Shown piece after piece: positions 43,056 to 51,743 of a DNA stretch of 64,000 nucleotides. The stretch spans positions 744,001 through 808,000 of the forward strand of contig JBCBGF010000001.1 in NCBI GenBank assembly GCA_038526915.1, read 5' to 3'. The notes under the pieces are model-generated. The model was not told the DNA's origin, did no database searches, and saw nothing but the letters and a program-made list of their open reading frames with translations. The translations under genes were made by a program, and so were the position numbers. Numbering within the stretch: the first letter of the stretch is position 1; each line of letters begins with the position of its first letter. Source of the DNA: JBCBGF01 sp038526915 (GTDB lineage Bacteria > Pseudomonadota > Alphaproteobacteria > Rhodobacterales > Rhodobacteraceae).

Positions 43056-43961
43056 ATGGATCGTTTGACCGAAATGGAAGCCTTCGCAACGGTGGTGGAC
43101 CAGGGGGGGTTCACCGATGCTGCCAAGAAAATGGGCATTTCAAAGTCCGCTGTTTCCAAACATGTATCATCGCTGGAGGCGCGTCTGGGGGCGCGGCTCC
43201 TTAATCGTACAACACGCCGCGTCAGCCCGACCGAGATTGGTCTGGCCTATTACGACCGCGCCCGCCGCGTCCTGAACGACGCCGGTGAAGCGGATGCGCT
43301 GGTCACCTCGATGCAATCGGCCCCTTCGGGCCTCTTGCGCATCTCGGTGGCCACGGATTTCGGCGTAAACCACCTGTCGCCGGTTCTGGGCGAATTCCTG
43401 CAGGAATTCCCTGACATCACGGTGAATATGGTGCTGAACAACCGCTATGTGGAGCTGATTTCCGAAGGCTTCGACATGGCGATCCGGATCGGAGAGCTGG
43501 AGGATTCGACGCTGCGCGCGCGCAAGCTGTGCGAAACCACCAAGCGGATGATCGCAAGCCCGGCCTATTTCGAACAATACGGGCGGCCTGCGAAGATCGA
43601 CGATCTGAACGAACACAAGCTTCTGCATTACTCGAACCAGTCTTCGGGCAATGTGTGGAAGCTGACGGCACCGTCTGGTGAAAAGCGTCAGGTCCGCACC
43701 GCGGGCTGGCTGACGGTGAACGATGGTCAATCGCTTCTGAACGCGGCGATTTCCGGCCTGGGCATCGCCTATCTGCCAAGCTTCCTTTATGCGGATGCGC
43801 TGGCCGAGGGGCAGGTGGAAGAGGCAATCCCCGATCTGCCGGTGGAAAGCCAGGGCATCTATGCGGTTTACCCGCCGGGCCGGTTTACCCAGCCCAAGGT
43901 CCGCGCGTTCATCGACTTTCTTGTGCATTCCTTCGCCGAGAAGGGGCCCGATAGCTGGTAA
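43056..43961 (+). CDS. LysR-family transcriptional regulator
   Basis: Regulator of 301 residues. The helix-turn-helix is at residues 3-60 (FTDAAKKMGISKSAVSKHVS), followed by the LysR effector domain with GLLRISVATDFGVNHLSPVL and ISGLGIAYLPSFLYADAL. The family branch is the DmlR/AaeR-like one. The 192-base A/T-richer region upstream holds its promoter, and a strong terminator follows. Targets are not evident; it is not divergent from any gene. Confidence 0.92.
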   Translation: MDRLTEMEAFATVVDQGGFTDAAKKMGISKSAVSKHVSSLEARLGARLLNRTTRRVSPTEIGLAYYDRARRVLNDAGEADALVTSMQSAPSGLLRISVATDFGVNHLSPVLGEFLQEFPDITVNMVLNNRYVELISEGFDMAIRIGELEDSTLRARKLCETTKRMIASPAYFEQYGRPAKIDDLNEHKLLHYSNQSSGNVWKLTAPSGEKRQVRTAGWLTVNDGQSLLNAAISGLGIAYLPSFLYADALAEGQVEEAIPDLPVESQGIYAVYPPGRFTQPKVRAFIDFLVHSFAEKGPDSW

Positions 43962-44000
43962 GGCTGCGGGCCGGGGGCAAACACCTTGGACAGTGAAACG

Positions 44001-44030
44001 GGGCGTCGGTCGATCCGGCGCCCTTTTCCT
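44001..44030 (+). terminator. Terminator after LysR gene
   Basis: GGGCGTCGG (44001-44009), loop TCGAT, CCGGCGCCC (44015-44023), then TTTT. The 9-bp stem has one T-G wobble. It lies 40 bases after the LysR stop. Confidence 0.75.
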
Positions 44031-44068
44031 TTGGGGGCGTTGCCCCCGACCCGGGCAGGTGCCCGGGC

Positions 44069-44097
44069 CTCCCCCAGGATATTTCGGGACCAAAGAG
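44069..44097. repeat. Dispersed intergenic repeat, copy C
   Basis: CTCCCCCAGGATATTTCGGG followed by ACCAAAGAG lies just before the stop codon of the convergent OmpA-family gene, preceded by GC-rich inverted stretches (CCGGGCAGGTGCCCGGG at about 44051-44067). The core matches copies A, B and D. Confidence 0.65.
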
Positions 44098-44100
44098 TTT

Positions 44101-45015
44101 TCAGTTGATCCGCACCACCTCGACCCGGCGGTTGAGCGCGCGGCCCTCGGGCGTGGCGTTGGGGGCGCGAGGCACGAGGTAGCCCACGCCCTCGGCCCGA
44201 AGCCTGCCCGGCGCAATCCCGTAGGTGTCAGTCAGCCGCACCACCACCGCTTGTGCTCGGCGACGCGACAAAAGAGTGTTCGCCTCCAGCGACCCTTGCG
44301 CATCGGTGTGCCCGACAAGGACGACACGCGCCGCAGGATCAGCGCGCAGGTACTGGGCCAGCTTTGTCACCGATGGAAACGTCGCATCATCCAGAAGCGC
44401 TGAGCCGGTGCGAAACACCAGCCCCTCAAGCACCGCGCGACCCGTGTCATTGAGGGCCGCCGCAAGGGGACCCGGGGCCGGGGTGGCGGCATCGGCGTCA
44501 TCGTTGGCGGCGATGTCAGGCTGCTCAGGCACCGCGGCCGCGGGGGTGATGTGTGTCAGATGCAAAAACCCCGCTGTGGCCGATCGGCTGGCCACCAGGG
44601 CCACGCGCTCTTCCCCGCGTTCGGCGGCCAGATAGCGGTAGTCGCCCAGGTCCACGTGCATCTCTGGTTCGGGCAACAGATCCAGCGCATAGCGGAAATC
44701 GAACCCGCCACAGGTCGTGTCGGCACACTCATAGAGGATGCGAAAGCCCTCGGCCATCAGGCTCTCGCGCAAAGGCGACAATAGCTGGAGCGTGGTCAGG
44801 CTGGTCGCGGGTAGGATCCAGGCGTCCTGTTGCACCGCGCCTTCGGCCACGACGATGTCCAAGCGTCCATCCCGCCAAGGTGAGACGGCGATGGCATAGC
44901 TGTCAGCGGCGGAGGAGGCCGTGGCCGACAGCCGCGCATTGGGCGGCAGGTCAAGCTCCACCGCTTCCGCCGTTTGCGCGGCCAGTCCAAGCCCCAAGGC
45001 GAGCGCTGCCCTCAT
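44101..45015 (-). CDS. OmpA-family outer-membrane/periplasmic protein
   Basis: Exported protein of 304 residues with a signal peptide (MRAALALGLGLAAQTAEAVE). The middle part to about residue 190 is of unknown fold with one close cysteine pair (CADTTCGG). A C-terminal OmpA-like peptidoglycan-binding domain follows (FRTGSALLDD, VVLVGHTDAQGSLEANTLLS, RRAQAVVVRL, EGRALNRRVEVV). It is the last gene of a four-gene minus-strand operon, its start overlapping the CMD-family gene stop by 4 bases. Confidence 0.9.
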   Translation of the reverse strand: MRAALALGLGLAAQTAEAVELDLPPNARLSATASSAADSYAIAVSPWRDGRLDIVVAEGAVQQDAWILPATSLTTLQLLSPLRESLMAEGFRILYECADTTCGGFDFRYALDLLPEPEMHVDLGDYRYLAAERGEERVALVASRSATAGFLHLTHITPAAAVPEQPDIAANDDADAATPAPGPLAAALNDTGRAVLEGLVFRTGSALLDDATFPSVTKLAQYLRADPAARVVLVGHTDAQGSLEANTLLSRRRAQAVVVRLTDTYGIAPGRLRAEGVGYLVPRAPNATPEGRALNRRVEVVRIN

Positions 45016-45587
45016 CGACCGCGGGTGTGGTAGTCGGGGTTGGGCACCATGCCGGTGGCCGAGGCGACGCGGTTCGACATGGCAAAGAAGCCCGCGACTG
45101 ACGCGATGTCCCAGATATCGCGGTCGCTGAAGCCCGCGTCCCGCAGGGCCTGCCGGTCGGGCTCTTCTATGCGGGTGCTGTCGGTGGTGACCTTTTCGAC
45201 AAAGATCAGCATCGCGCGTTGCCGGGCCTCGAGCGGGGCCACCCGCCAGTTCATCACCAGTGCCTCTCCGAGGGCCGGATCGCCCGGCAATTCCCGCACC
45301 GCGGCGCCATGGGCGACCTGGCAGTAATGGCAGCGGTTGATGGACGAGACCACGACGGCGATCATCTCACGCTCCAACTTTGTCAGGCCGCTGGGGGCCA
45401 GCATCAGATCGTTATAGAGCGCGGTGAAGGCGTTTAGTTTATCGATATCAAAGGCATAGGCCCGCAACACATTAGGGATCAGGCCCAGCTTTTCGGCGCA
45501 AAGATCAAAATACGCCGCCGTCTCTTCCGGCAGCGGATCGACCATCGGCAGGTCAAGCGCGGTGGGCGGGGTGTCATCGGTGCTCAT
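45012..45587 (-). CDS. Peroxidase-related (AhpD/CMD family) protein
   Basis: Protein of 191 residues in the carboxymuconolactone decarboxylase/AhpD-like fold, of the type called peroxidase-related enzyme. The redox motif is REMIAVVVSSINRCHYCQVA followed by H (CxxC-x3-H with an upstream Glu), which in AhpD acts as a thiol relay against alkyl hydroperoxides. The start at 45587 is supported by the 4-base overlap with the GNAT gene upstream. The natural substrate is unknown. Confidence 0.88.
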   Translation of the reverse strand: MSTDDTPPTALDLPMVDPLPEETAAYFDLCAEKLGLIPNVLRAYAFDIDKLNAFTALYNDLMLAPSGLTKLEREMIAVVVSSINRCHYCQVAHGAAVRELPGDPALGEALVMNWRVAPLEARQRAMLIFVEKVTTDSTRIEEPDRQALRDAGFSDRDIWDIASVAGFFAMSNRVASATGMVPNPDYHTRGR

Positions 45588-46318
45588 GGCGTGTCGCCTG
45601 TCTTGATGCGGTAGTGATAGCGTCCGGCCACCTGCATTCCAAGCGCGCGGTAAAGCGCATTGGCCGCAGTGTTGGCCGTGGTCACCGCAAGGGCGAGATG
45701 CGTGGCCCCCTGACGCGCGGCCCAAACGCCGGCGGCGCGCATCATATTGCCCGCTGTGCCCTGTCGACGCATCGCCGGGCGCACCTCAACCGCGTGGACC
45801 ATGGCACATCGACCATGCAAGCCCACAAATCCCGCACCCGCAGGCCGGTTCTGGCTGCGCCCGAAGATCAGCGTTTTCGGATCTGCAGCCCGGTCCATCA
45901 CGGCCAGCCTGTCTGGCCCGATCCCACCCTCGGCCCAGATCTCGCGCATGATCGCCAGGGGCTCGGGCATCACGAAGGTCGACACAGGCGGTGGCGGGGT
46001 TGCCGCCAGCGTGTCGATGTCACAGCAATAGAGCGTGACCGGATCAATGACGCGATAGCCCGCCTCCGCCAGCATCGCGTCCAGCGCCTCGTCGCCCGCG
46101 CGTATCCAGAAGAGCGGCCCTTGCCCCAGCGCGGCCATGGCCGCCTCGGCCTGGGCAAGATCGTCCGGCGTCACAGCCACCTCCGCAGACGCTGCCGACA
46201 CCCGCTTCCCGCCGCCTTGTCCGTCGCGGATGGCCCATGGCCCCACCCGCTGGATATGCGCCGCGGGCCAGGTCGCCTCGATTGCGGCGTAGAGATCGCG
46301 TGCCTCTGGTGCGCTCAT
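45584..46318 (-). CDS. GNAT-family N-acetyltransferase
   Basis: Acetyltransferase of 244 residues with the GNAT fold in its C-terminal half: AMVHAVEVRPAMRRQGTAGN holds the acetyl-CoA loop (RRQGTAGNMM) and AANALYRALGMQVAGRYHYR ends the fold. The N-terminal ~120 residues are a divergent second GNAT-like half. It overlaps both neighbours by 4 bases in the operon running from the cinA-like gene to the OmpA gene. The acceptor substrate is unknown. Confidence 0.88.
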   Translation of the reverse strand: MSAPEARDLYAAIEATWPAAHIQRVGPWAIRDGQGGGKRVSAASAEVAVTPDDLAQAEAAMAALGQGPLFWIRAGDEALDAMLAEAGYRVIDPVTLYCCDIDTLAATPPPPVSTFVMPEPLAIMREIWAEGGIGPDRLAVMDRAADPKTLIFGRSQNRPAGAGFVGLHGRCAMVHAVEVRPAMRRQGTAGNMMRAAGVWAARQGATHLALAVTTANTAANALYRALGMQVAGRYHYRIKTGDTP

Positions 46319-47046
46319 GCCTCCTCGCTGGGAAACTGGGCGGCGAGCGCCGCCAATGCCCCGTCGACCGCTGCTTGATCGGTGCCGCGCACAACGATGT
46401 TGGCACCGTAAACCCCGTCGCGCAGAAAGGGATAGGATCCAAACGACAAGTCGGGATGCGCCTCAGCCAGCGCGCCCAAGGGCCCCGCGATATCCCCTTC
46501 GCCCCGGTTGATCCGGATCGTTGCCGAGATCAGCGGCGCACCGCCCGTCAGCGTGGGCAAGAGGCTCGCCACCATCGTCTGAAACACCTGCGGGACGCCG
46601 GCCATCACGTGCACATTGCCAAGCGTGAACCCGGGCGCGGCAGAGACCGGATTGTCGATCAGCGCAGCGCCTTCGGGGATCCGCGCCATCCGCAGACGCG
46701 CGGCGTTCAGCTCGATCCCCTGCGCGTCGTAATGCGCCTGCAACGCCACCCGCGCATCGTCGCGCACATCGATGGACACCCCCATCGCGCGGGCCACGCA
46801 ATCGGCGGTGATATCATCATGGGTCGGCCCGATCCCGCCCGAAGTAAAGAGGTGATCGTAAGCCGCGCTGAGGGCCTGCGTGGCGGCCACGATCGCATCA
46901 GCCTCATCTGATACGATCCGCACCTCGCACAAATCGATGCCGTGGTCGGTCAGCGCACCGGCCAGATGGTGCATGTTGGCATCGCGCGTGCGGCCCGACA
47001 GGATCTCATCCCCGATGACCAGCATTGCCGCCGTTGGATTGGACAT
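46315..47046 (-). CDS. CinA-type molybdopterin-binding domain protein
   Basis: Protein of 243 residues with a MoaB/Mog-like domain of the kind forming the N-terminal part of CinA (COG1058): MLVIGDEILSGRTRDANMHH at about residues 8-27 and LFTSGGIGPTHDDITADCVA near 66-85. The C-terminal nicotinamide mononucleotide deamidase domain of full CinA is absent. It is the first gene of its operon, divergent from sfsA with only 48 bases between. Confidence 0.88.
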   Translation of the reverse strand: MSNPTAAMLVIGDEILSGRTRDANMHHLAGALTDHGIDLCEVRIVSDEADAIVAATQALSAAYDHLFTSGGIGPTHDDITADCVARAMGVSIDVRDDARVALQAHYDAQGIELNAARLRMARIPEGAALIDNPVSAAPGFTLGNVHVMAGVPQVFQTMVASLLPTLTGGAPLISATIRINRGEGDIAGPLGALAEAHPDLSFGSYPFLRDGVYGANIVVRGTDQAAVDGALAALAAQFPSEEA

Positions 47047-47094
47047 GACCCGCCCTCCTTGCCGCCTCAGTCGGGCCGGTATAGGTCGTCGGCC

Positions 47095-47802
47095 ATGCGC
47101 TTTCCAACCCCCCTCGTGCCCGGCCGGCTGGTGCGCCGCTGGAACCGGTTTCTGAGCGAAGTCACGCTTGAGACGGGTGAGGTCGTGCGCGCCCATTGCC
47201 CCAACCCCGGCAGCATGATGGGACTGAAGGACCCGGGCCTGAAGGTGTGGCTGGAGCCGAATGACGACCCCAAGAAGAAGCTGAAATACGGTTGGCGACT
47301 GGTGGAGTTGGACAATGGCCATTGGTCGGGGATCGACACCGCCGTGCCGAACCGCGTGGTGAAGGAGGCACTGGAGGCGCGGCAGATCACTGAGTTGGCC
47401 GCCTACACCACCGTGCGCCCCGAAGTGGCCTATGGCGAAAAGAGCCGGGTGGATTTCCTGCTGACCGAGCCCGGTCTGCCCGACGCCTATGTCGAGGTGA
47501 AGAACGTCCATCTGTTGCGCCAGGGCAGCCTGGCCGAGTTTCCCGACAGCGTGACCACCCGCGGCGCGCGGCACCTGCGCGAATTGTCCGACATGGTCGC
47601 CCAGGGCCACCGCGCCATCATGGTCTACCTCGTGCAACGCACCGACTGCGCCACCTTCGCACTGGCTCGCGATCTGGACCCCGGCTATGGCGCGGCGTTC
47701 GATCTTGCGCGCGCGGCAGGCGTCGAAATGCTCTGTTATGGCACCCGGGTCACGCCTGAGGGCGTCTGGCTGGACCGCGCCTTGGAGATCACGGAAGGTT
47801 GA
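47095..47802 (+). CDS. sfsA: SfsA family nuclease-like protein
   Basis: Protein of 235 residues matching SfsA over its length: HCPNPGSMMGL near residue 36, LVELDNGHWSGIDTAVPNRV, KSRVDFLL, DAYVEVKNVHLLRQGSLAEF with the nuclease-like E-V-K, and DSVTTRGARHLRELS. The start at 47095 is chosen because the family begins at MRFPTPL. SfsA was named for sugar fermentation stimulation in E. coli; a nucleic-acid-related role is suggested by its fold. Confidence 0.93.
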   Translation: MRFPTPLVPGRLVRRWNRFLSEVTLETGEVVRAHCPNPGSMMGLKDPGLKVWLEPNDDPKKKLKYGWRLVELDNGHWSGIDTAVPNRVVKEALEARQITELAAYTTVRPEVAYGEKSRVDFLLTEPGLPDAYVEVKNVHLLRQGSLAEFPDSVTTRGARHLRELSDMVAQGHRAIMVYLVQRTDCATFALARDLDPGYGAAFDLARAAGVEMLCYGTRVTPEGVWLDRALEITEG

Positions 47803-47865
47803 GGTACTGGCGCAATGCCCGCGCCTGCCCTATTTAGGGCGTGAGGGTGAATTCGGAGACCCGGT

Positions 47866-48678
47866 TTGGACGACAAGACCCACGGCCGTCTGACTAAAGA
47901 CGGCATACGCATCTACGAGCCTTTGGACTTCGCCGGCATGCACAAGGCCGGCGGCTTGGCTGCGCGTATCCTGGACGATGTCGCCCCCCACGTCTTCCCC
48001 GGCCAGACCACGGGCGAGCTTGACCGGATCATCACCCGCAAGGTGGAAGAGGCGGGCGCGACCTCGGCCACGATCGGCTACAAGGGCTATCAGCACGCCA
48101 GCTGCATCAGCGTGAACCACGTCGTCTGCCACGGCATTCCGGGCGAAAAGATCCTCAAAGACGGCGATATCCTGAACATCGACGTAACCGTGATCGTCGA
48201 TGGGTGGTATGGTGATACCAGCCGGATGTATGTCGCAGGCAAGCTCAGCCGCAAGGCCGAACGCCTGATCCAGGTCACGCATGATGCGCTGTTCAAGGGG
48301 ATCGAGGCGGTGCGGCCCGGCAAGACCTTTGGCGATATCGGCGCGGCCATCCAAGCCTATGTCGAGACCAACCGCATGTCGGTGGTGCGTGATTTCTGCG
48401 GCCACGGCCTGGGCCGGGTGTTCCACGCGCCCCCCAATGTCCTGCACTATGGCCGTGCGGGCACGGGGGCTGTGCTGGAAGAAGGCATGTTCTTCACGAT
48501 CGAGCCGATGGTGAACCTGGGCCGGCCTGAGACCAAGGTGCTGGCCGATGACTGGACCGCGGTGACCCGCGACAAGTCGCTGTCGGCGCAGTTTGAGCAT
48601 TCGGTTGGTGTGACGGCGGATGGGGTTGAGATCTTTACCCTGTCGCCAGCAGGCAAGTTCCACCCGACTTGGGGGTAG
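47866..48678 (+). CDS. map: Methionine aminopeptidase, type I
   Basis: Removes the N-terminal methionine from new proteins; 270 residues. The five metal ligands are visible: two Asp in LNIDVTVIVDGWYGDTSRMY, His in GHGLGRVFHAPP, Glu in FFTIEPMVN, Glu in SAQFEHSVGV. The frame opens with TTG at 47866 with GGAG 6-8 bases upstream, and no ATG precedes the family's N-terminal region, so a TTG start is likely. Confidence 0.95.
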   Translation: MDDKTHGRLTKDGIRIYEPLDFAGMHKAGGLAARILDDVAPHVFPGQTTGELDRIITRKVEEAGATSATIGYKGYQHASCISVNHVVCHGIPGEKILKDGDILNIDVTVIVDGWYGDTSRMYVAGKLSRKAERLIQVTHDALFKGIEAVRPGKTFGDIGAAIQAYVETNRMSVVRDFCGHGLGRVFHAPPNVLHYGRAGTGAVLEEGMFFTIEPMVNLGRPETKVLADDWTAVTRDKSLSAQFEHSVGVTADGVEIFTLSPAGKFHPTWG

Positions 48679-48756
48679 GTTGGCAAGCGGTGCTAACCGC
48701 AGCAAACGCACTTGGCCCCATCCTTTAGCCTCACATAAAGCGCCGCGACAGCGAAT

Positions 48757-49146
48757 TTAATCGACGTCCGGCCATTCGTCGCCTTCATAACGGCATACAA
48801 AATCGTAGTGAAAAGAGGCATAAGGACTGCCTGAGATCTCTTTGCCGTCGACGCAGAGTGTCATTTTTCCCGAGGTCGTGCCCCAATCCAGAAAACTTGC
48901 AAGGTCATGGATCGCCGCCATGCGCGCATCTTCGATCAAATGAGCGATGATTTCTCGGTCTCCGTGTTCCATAGACGCAAGCAAGGCACGCGCCGCCACG
49001 TCCTGCTCACTCAAAAGCGCCACATCTTGTGGTTCAGTGGGCTCATCAGAACGTACTCGATCCGCCGTAACGTTTATACCAGCATACTCAACGAATTGGT
49101 CGATCAACCACTTGTAATGTGAGTGTTGTTCCAAAGGATGCTCCAA
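48757..49146 (-). CDS. Small A/T-richer protein of unknown function
   Basis: Unrecognised soluble protein of about 129 residues, acidic, ending SFHYDFVCRYEGDEWPDVD. Helical segments include YKWLIDQFVEYAGINVTADR and EHGDREIIAHLIEDARMAAI. The start is uncertain: no ATG is available at the sensible N-terminus, so a TTG near 49146 (LEHPLEQHSHYKWL) is proposed, another TTG at about 49134 is possible, and the frame extends open to 49236. Base composition is less GC-rich than the flanks, suggesting acquired DNA. Confidence 0.55.
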   Translation of the reverse strand: MEHPLEQHSHYKWLIDQFVEYAGINVTADRVRSDEPTEPQDVALLSEQDVAARALLASMEHGDREIIAHLIEDARMAAIHDLASFLDWGTTSGKMTLCVDGKEISGSPYASFHYDFVCRYEGDEWPDVD

Positions 49147-49175
49147 AAAAGCGAAGCAGAAGCCAGTTTGGTGGC

Positions 49176-49370
49176 CTAGTCCCGCAACTCCGGCAACTGC
49201 GGCTGAGGCAGCTCCTCCCCCTGCGCGCGCCGCCATTCGATCAGGATTTCCGGCACACCACCGCGATAGGCGTGGATGTCACCCATCAGGGCCCAGCTTG
49301 TTCGGGGCGGGCGTTTGGGGGCCGTCTCGTCTTCGGCCCATTCCGCGGTGAGAGGCGTTTGTGCAAACAT
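49176..49370 (-). CDS. Small conserved hypothetical protein
   Basis: Unrecognised 64-residue protein rich in Trp, Pro and Glu (PRTSWALMGDIHAYRGGVPE, then ILIEWRRAQGEELPQPQLPE), with no signal or membrane segment. It lies 31 bases after rsmD on the same strand. Its GC-rich composition matches the chromosome, so it is probably a native gene. No function can be suggested. Confidence 0.6.
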   Translation of the reverse strand: MFAQTPLTAEWAEDETAPKRPPRTSWALMGDIHAYRGGVPEILIEWRRAQGEELPQPQLPELRD

Positions 49371-49401
49371 GGCCTGATCCTAGCCGACCCAAACGCCCCT
49401 G

Positions 49402-49959
49402 TCAGCCATGGCGCAGAAACGTGAGCACAGATTGGCCGTATTGCCGGCTGTCGACCACCACAAACCCCTCCGGTGCGCTTTGCACCGTGTTCTCTTCCCA
49501 CACCACCAGCACATCCGGTGCCAGCCACCCGCCCGTCTCTGCCGAGACCAGCGCCTTTTGCCCCAACTGCTTGCCATAGGGCGGATCCATAAACACCAGA
49601 TCGAACTTTGCTTGCGACCAGCGGCCCAGCGTCGTCGCGTCATGGCGCAACAGACGCACCCGGTCGCCCGCGCCCGTGCGCTTGATATTTTGGGTGATCA
49701 AATCCGCTGCACGCCCGTTTTCCACCAGATAAGCGAGGTCCGCCCCCCGCGACAGCGCCTCAAGCCCCAGCGCGCCCGTGCCGGCGAAGAGATCCAGCAC
49801 CCGCGCGCCCTTCACGGGATGCGCGACAGCGCCATGGGCCAGGAGGTTGAACATATTCTCCCGCACTCGGTCGGTGGTGGGCCGCAGATGCCCACCCGGA
49901 TCGCCCGCTGCGACGGCGGCCAGCGTCCGCCCGCGCCACTCGCCGCCCACGATCCTCAT
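49402..49959 (-). CDS. rsmD: 16S rRNA (guanine966-N2)-methyltransferase
   Basis: Methylates G966 of 16S rRNA; 185 residues. It starts with the family's MRIVGGEWRGRTL and carries TTDRVRENMFNLL, the SAM-binding VLDLFAGTGALGLEALSRG and the catalytic DPPY motif in FDLVFMDPPYGK. It overlaps the flavoprotein gene upstream by 4 bases (ATGA). Confidence 0.95.
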   Translation of the reverse strand: MRIVGGEWRGRTLAAVAAGDPGGHLRPTTDRVRENMFNLLAHGAVAHPVKGARVLDLFAGTGALGLEALSRGADLAYLVENGRAADLITQNIKRTGAGDRVRLLRHDATTLGRWSQAKFDLVFMDPPYGKQLGQKALVSAETGGWLAPDVLVVWEENTVQSAPEGFVVVDSRQYGQSVLTFLRHG

Positions 49960-51170
49960 GGCGTCAAGAGCGCCTTGAGATTGGTCGCAGGGTCCGCGAC
50001 CGCCGCCGCATCGGGGGAGTATCCGTTTTCGATCATGCGTTTGCCGATCATATAGCCGCGCGGATCGTTCATGGCATCGACCGACAGAAGGGTCGCGCCG
50101 GCATAGTACCAATGGCTGACGCTGCCCTCCCGGTCGCCGGGGCGCACCACGATCCGGTCATATCCGGTATTCAGCCCCGCGATCTGCAGCTTCACATCGT
50201 ACTGATCCGACCAGAACCACGGGTGCGGATCGTAGGGCGTGTCGGCGCCTAGAATGTTGTCCGCCACCGCCTCGGCCTGGTCGATGGCGTTCTGCACGCT
50301 CTCCAGCCGAATCCGATCGCCCCGCCAGGGGAACGACGCACAGTCGCCCGCCGCCCAGATCGCCGGATCGGAGGTGCGGCCCATCGCATCCACCGCGATC
50401 CCGTTGTCAATCGTCAGCCCCGCCGCCTCGGCCAGATCAGTCGCAGGCGCGATGCCCACGCCGACGATCACCAGATCACACTCCAACGTACTGCCGCCGG
50501 AAAGCTCCGCCCCCGCGACCCGACCATCCGCCTCGGTCAATCGGGCCAACCCAACGCCTTCGCGCAGGTCGACGCCATGCCGTCCGTGCAGGTCGCGAAA
50601 GTAATCCGCCGTTTCCGGCGCAGCCACCCGTTGCAAAATCCGCTCTGCCATCTCAACCAGCACCACCGACACGCCGCGCTGCGCCGCCACTGCTGCGGCC
50701 TCCAGCCCGATGTACCCGCCGCCCACGATCAGGGCCCGCGCGCCGTCGGTCATCGCCGGGGCCATCGTGTCTATGTCCTCAATCGTTCGCACCACATGCA
50801 CACCGGCCAGATCACCGCCAATCGCCGTGGGCAAACGGCGCGGCACCGATCCGGTGGCCAGGATCAGGCTGTCATATGCATAGGCCCGGCCACCCGCGAT
50901 CACACGGGCCCCCGCCCGGTCGATCTCGGTTACCGCCGCCCCCGTAACTAGCGCGATGTCGTTCTCGGCATAATACGCCGCAGGCCGCAGATAGAGGCGT
51001 TCTTTCTCCATCTCGCCCATCAGGTATTTCTTCGACAAAGGCGGGCGCTGGTAGGGTGGATCGGGTTCCTCCCCGATCAATGTCACCGCGCCGTCATAGC
51101 CGCCGCTGCGCAGCCGTGCCACCGCCGAAGCCCCGGCCTGACCGCCACCGATCACCACGATGCCCGCCAT
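49956..51170 (-). CDS. FAD-dependent ferredoxin-reductase-type oxidoreductase
   Basis: Flavoprotein of 404 residues of the rhodocoxin/putidaredoxin reductase type. The FAD motif is IVVIGGGQAGASAVARLRSG at the N-terminus, the NAD motif ALIVGGGYIGLEAAAVAAQR near residue 145, and the second FAD motif IWAAGDCASF near 268. The C-terminal reductase domain includes PWFWSDQYDVKLQIAGL. It would pass electrons from NADH to a [2Fe-2S] ferredoxin for an oxygenase, but neither partner is encoded nearby. Confidence 0.9.
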   Translation of the reverse strand: MAGIVVIGGGQAGASAVARLRSGGYDGAVTLIGEEPDPPYQRPPLSKKYLMGEMEKERLYLRPAAYYAENDIALVTGAAVTEIDRAGARVIAGGRAYAYDSLILATGSVPRRLPTAIGGDLAGVHVVRTIEDIDTMAPAMTDGARALIVGGGYIGLEAAAVAAQRGVSVVLVEMAERILQRVAAPETADYFRDLHGRHGVDLREGVGLARLTEADGRVAGAELSGGSTLECDLVIVGVGIAPATDLAEAAGLTIDNGIAVDAMGRTSDPAIWAAGDCASFPWRGDRIRLESVQNAIDQAEAVADNILGADTPYDPHPWFWSDQYDVKLQIAGLNTGYDRIVVRPGDREGSVSHWYYAGATLLSVDAMNDPRGYMIGKRMIENGYSPDAAAVADPATNLKALLTP

Positions 51171-51254
51171 TTTTCGCCCCCTCTAGTGGCCGCCCGTCCG
51201 GCGCTACCCTATATCGTGCGGCGAATGGATAACAATCAATGAAGGACATGGGAT

Positions 51255-51743
51255 ATGGCGATTGGTGTGGGTGACAAACTCCCGGCGGCGGAGCTTCTGA
51301 GGATCGGCGCAGACGGGCCGGAAACCGTCGCGATGCCGGATTATGTGGCCGGTCGCAAAGTGGTGATCTTCGCTCTGCCAGGGGCCTACACCGGCACCTG
51401 CACCACCTCGCACGTCCCAAGCTTCATGCGCGTCATAGACGATCTCAAGGACAAGGGCGTGGACGAGGTGATTTGCGTCTCCGTCAACGATCCGTTTGTG
51501 ATGGAGGCCTGGGGCGCATCGACCGGCGCGGCGAAGGCAGGCATCACCTTCCTGGCCGATGCCAGCGGCACGTTCACCAAGGGCATGGACCGGGTTTTGG
51601 ATGCGCCCGCGGTGGGCCTGCATGGCCGGTCACTGCGCTATGCGATGGTGGTCGAGGATGGGGTTGTCACCCTCATCAATGACGATGAAAACCCCGGTGT
51701 CTGCGACGTCTCGGGCGGCGAGGCGGTGTTGGCCGCACTCTAA
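51255..51743 (+). CDS. Peroxiredoxin (Prx5/PrxII type)
   Basis: Thiol peroxidase of 162 residues. The peroxidatic cysteine sits in LPGAYTGTCTTSHVPSF (about residue 48), with a second cysteine near the C-terminus (ENPGVCDVSGGEAVLAAL). The motif has Gly in place of the usual Pro of PGAFTPTC. It reduces hydroperoxides using glutathione/glutaredoxin or thioredoxin. Its stop overlaps that of the convergent MscS gene. Confidence 0.93.
   Translation: MAIGVGDKLPAAELLRIGADGPETVAMPDYVAGRKVVIFALPGAYTGTCTTSHVPSFMRVIDDLKDKGVDEVICVSVNDPFVMEAWGASTGAAKAGITFLADASGTFTKGMDRVLDAPAVGLHGRSLRYAMVVEDGVVTLINDDENPGVCDVSGGEAVLAAL

Noticed and set aside
51361..51420. Unusual peroxiredoxin motif GAYTGTC in place of GAFTPTC
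   Set aside because: The peroxidatic Cys and surrounding fold are intact; I believe this variant is widespread in related bacteria, so it is noted only in the gene entry.
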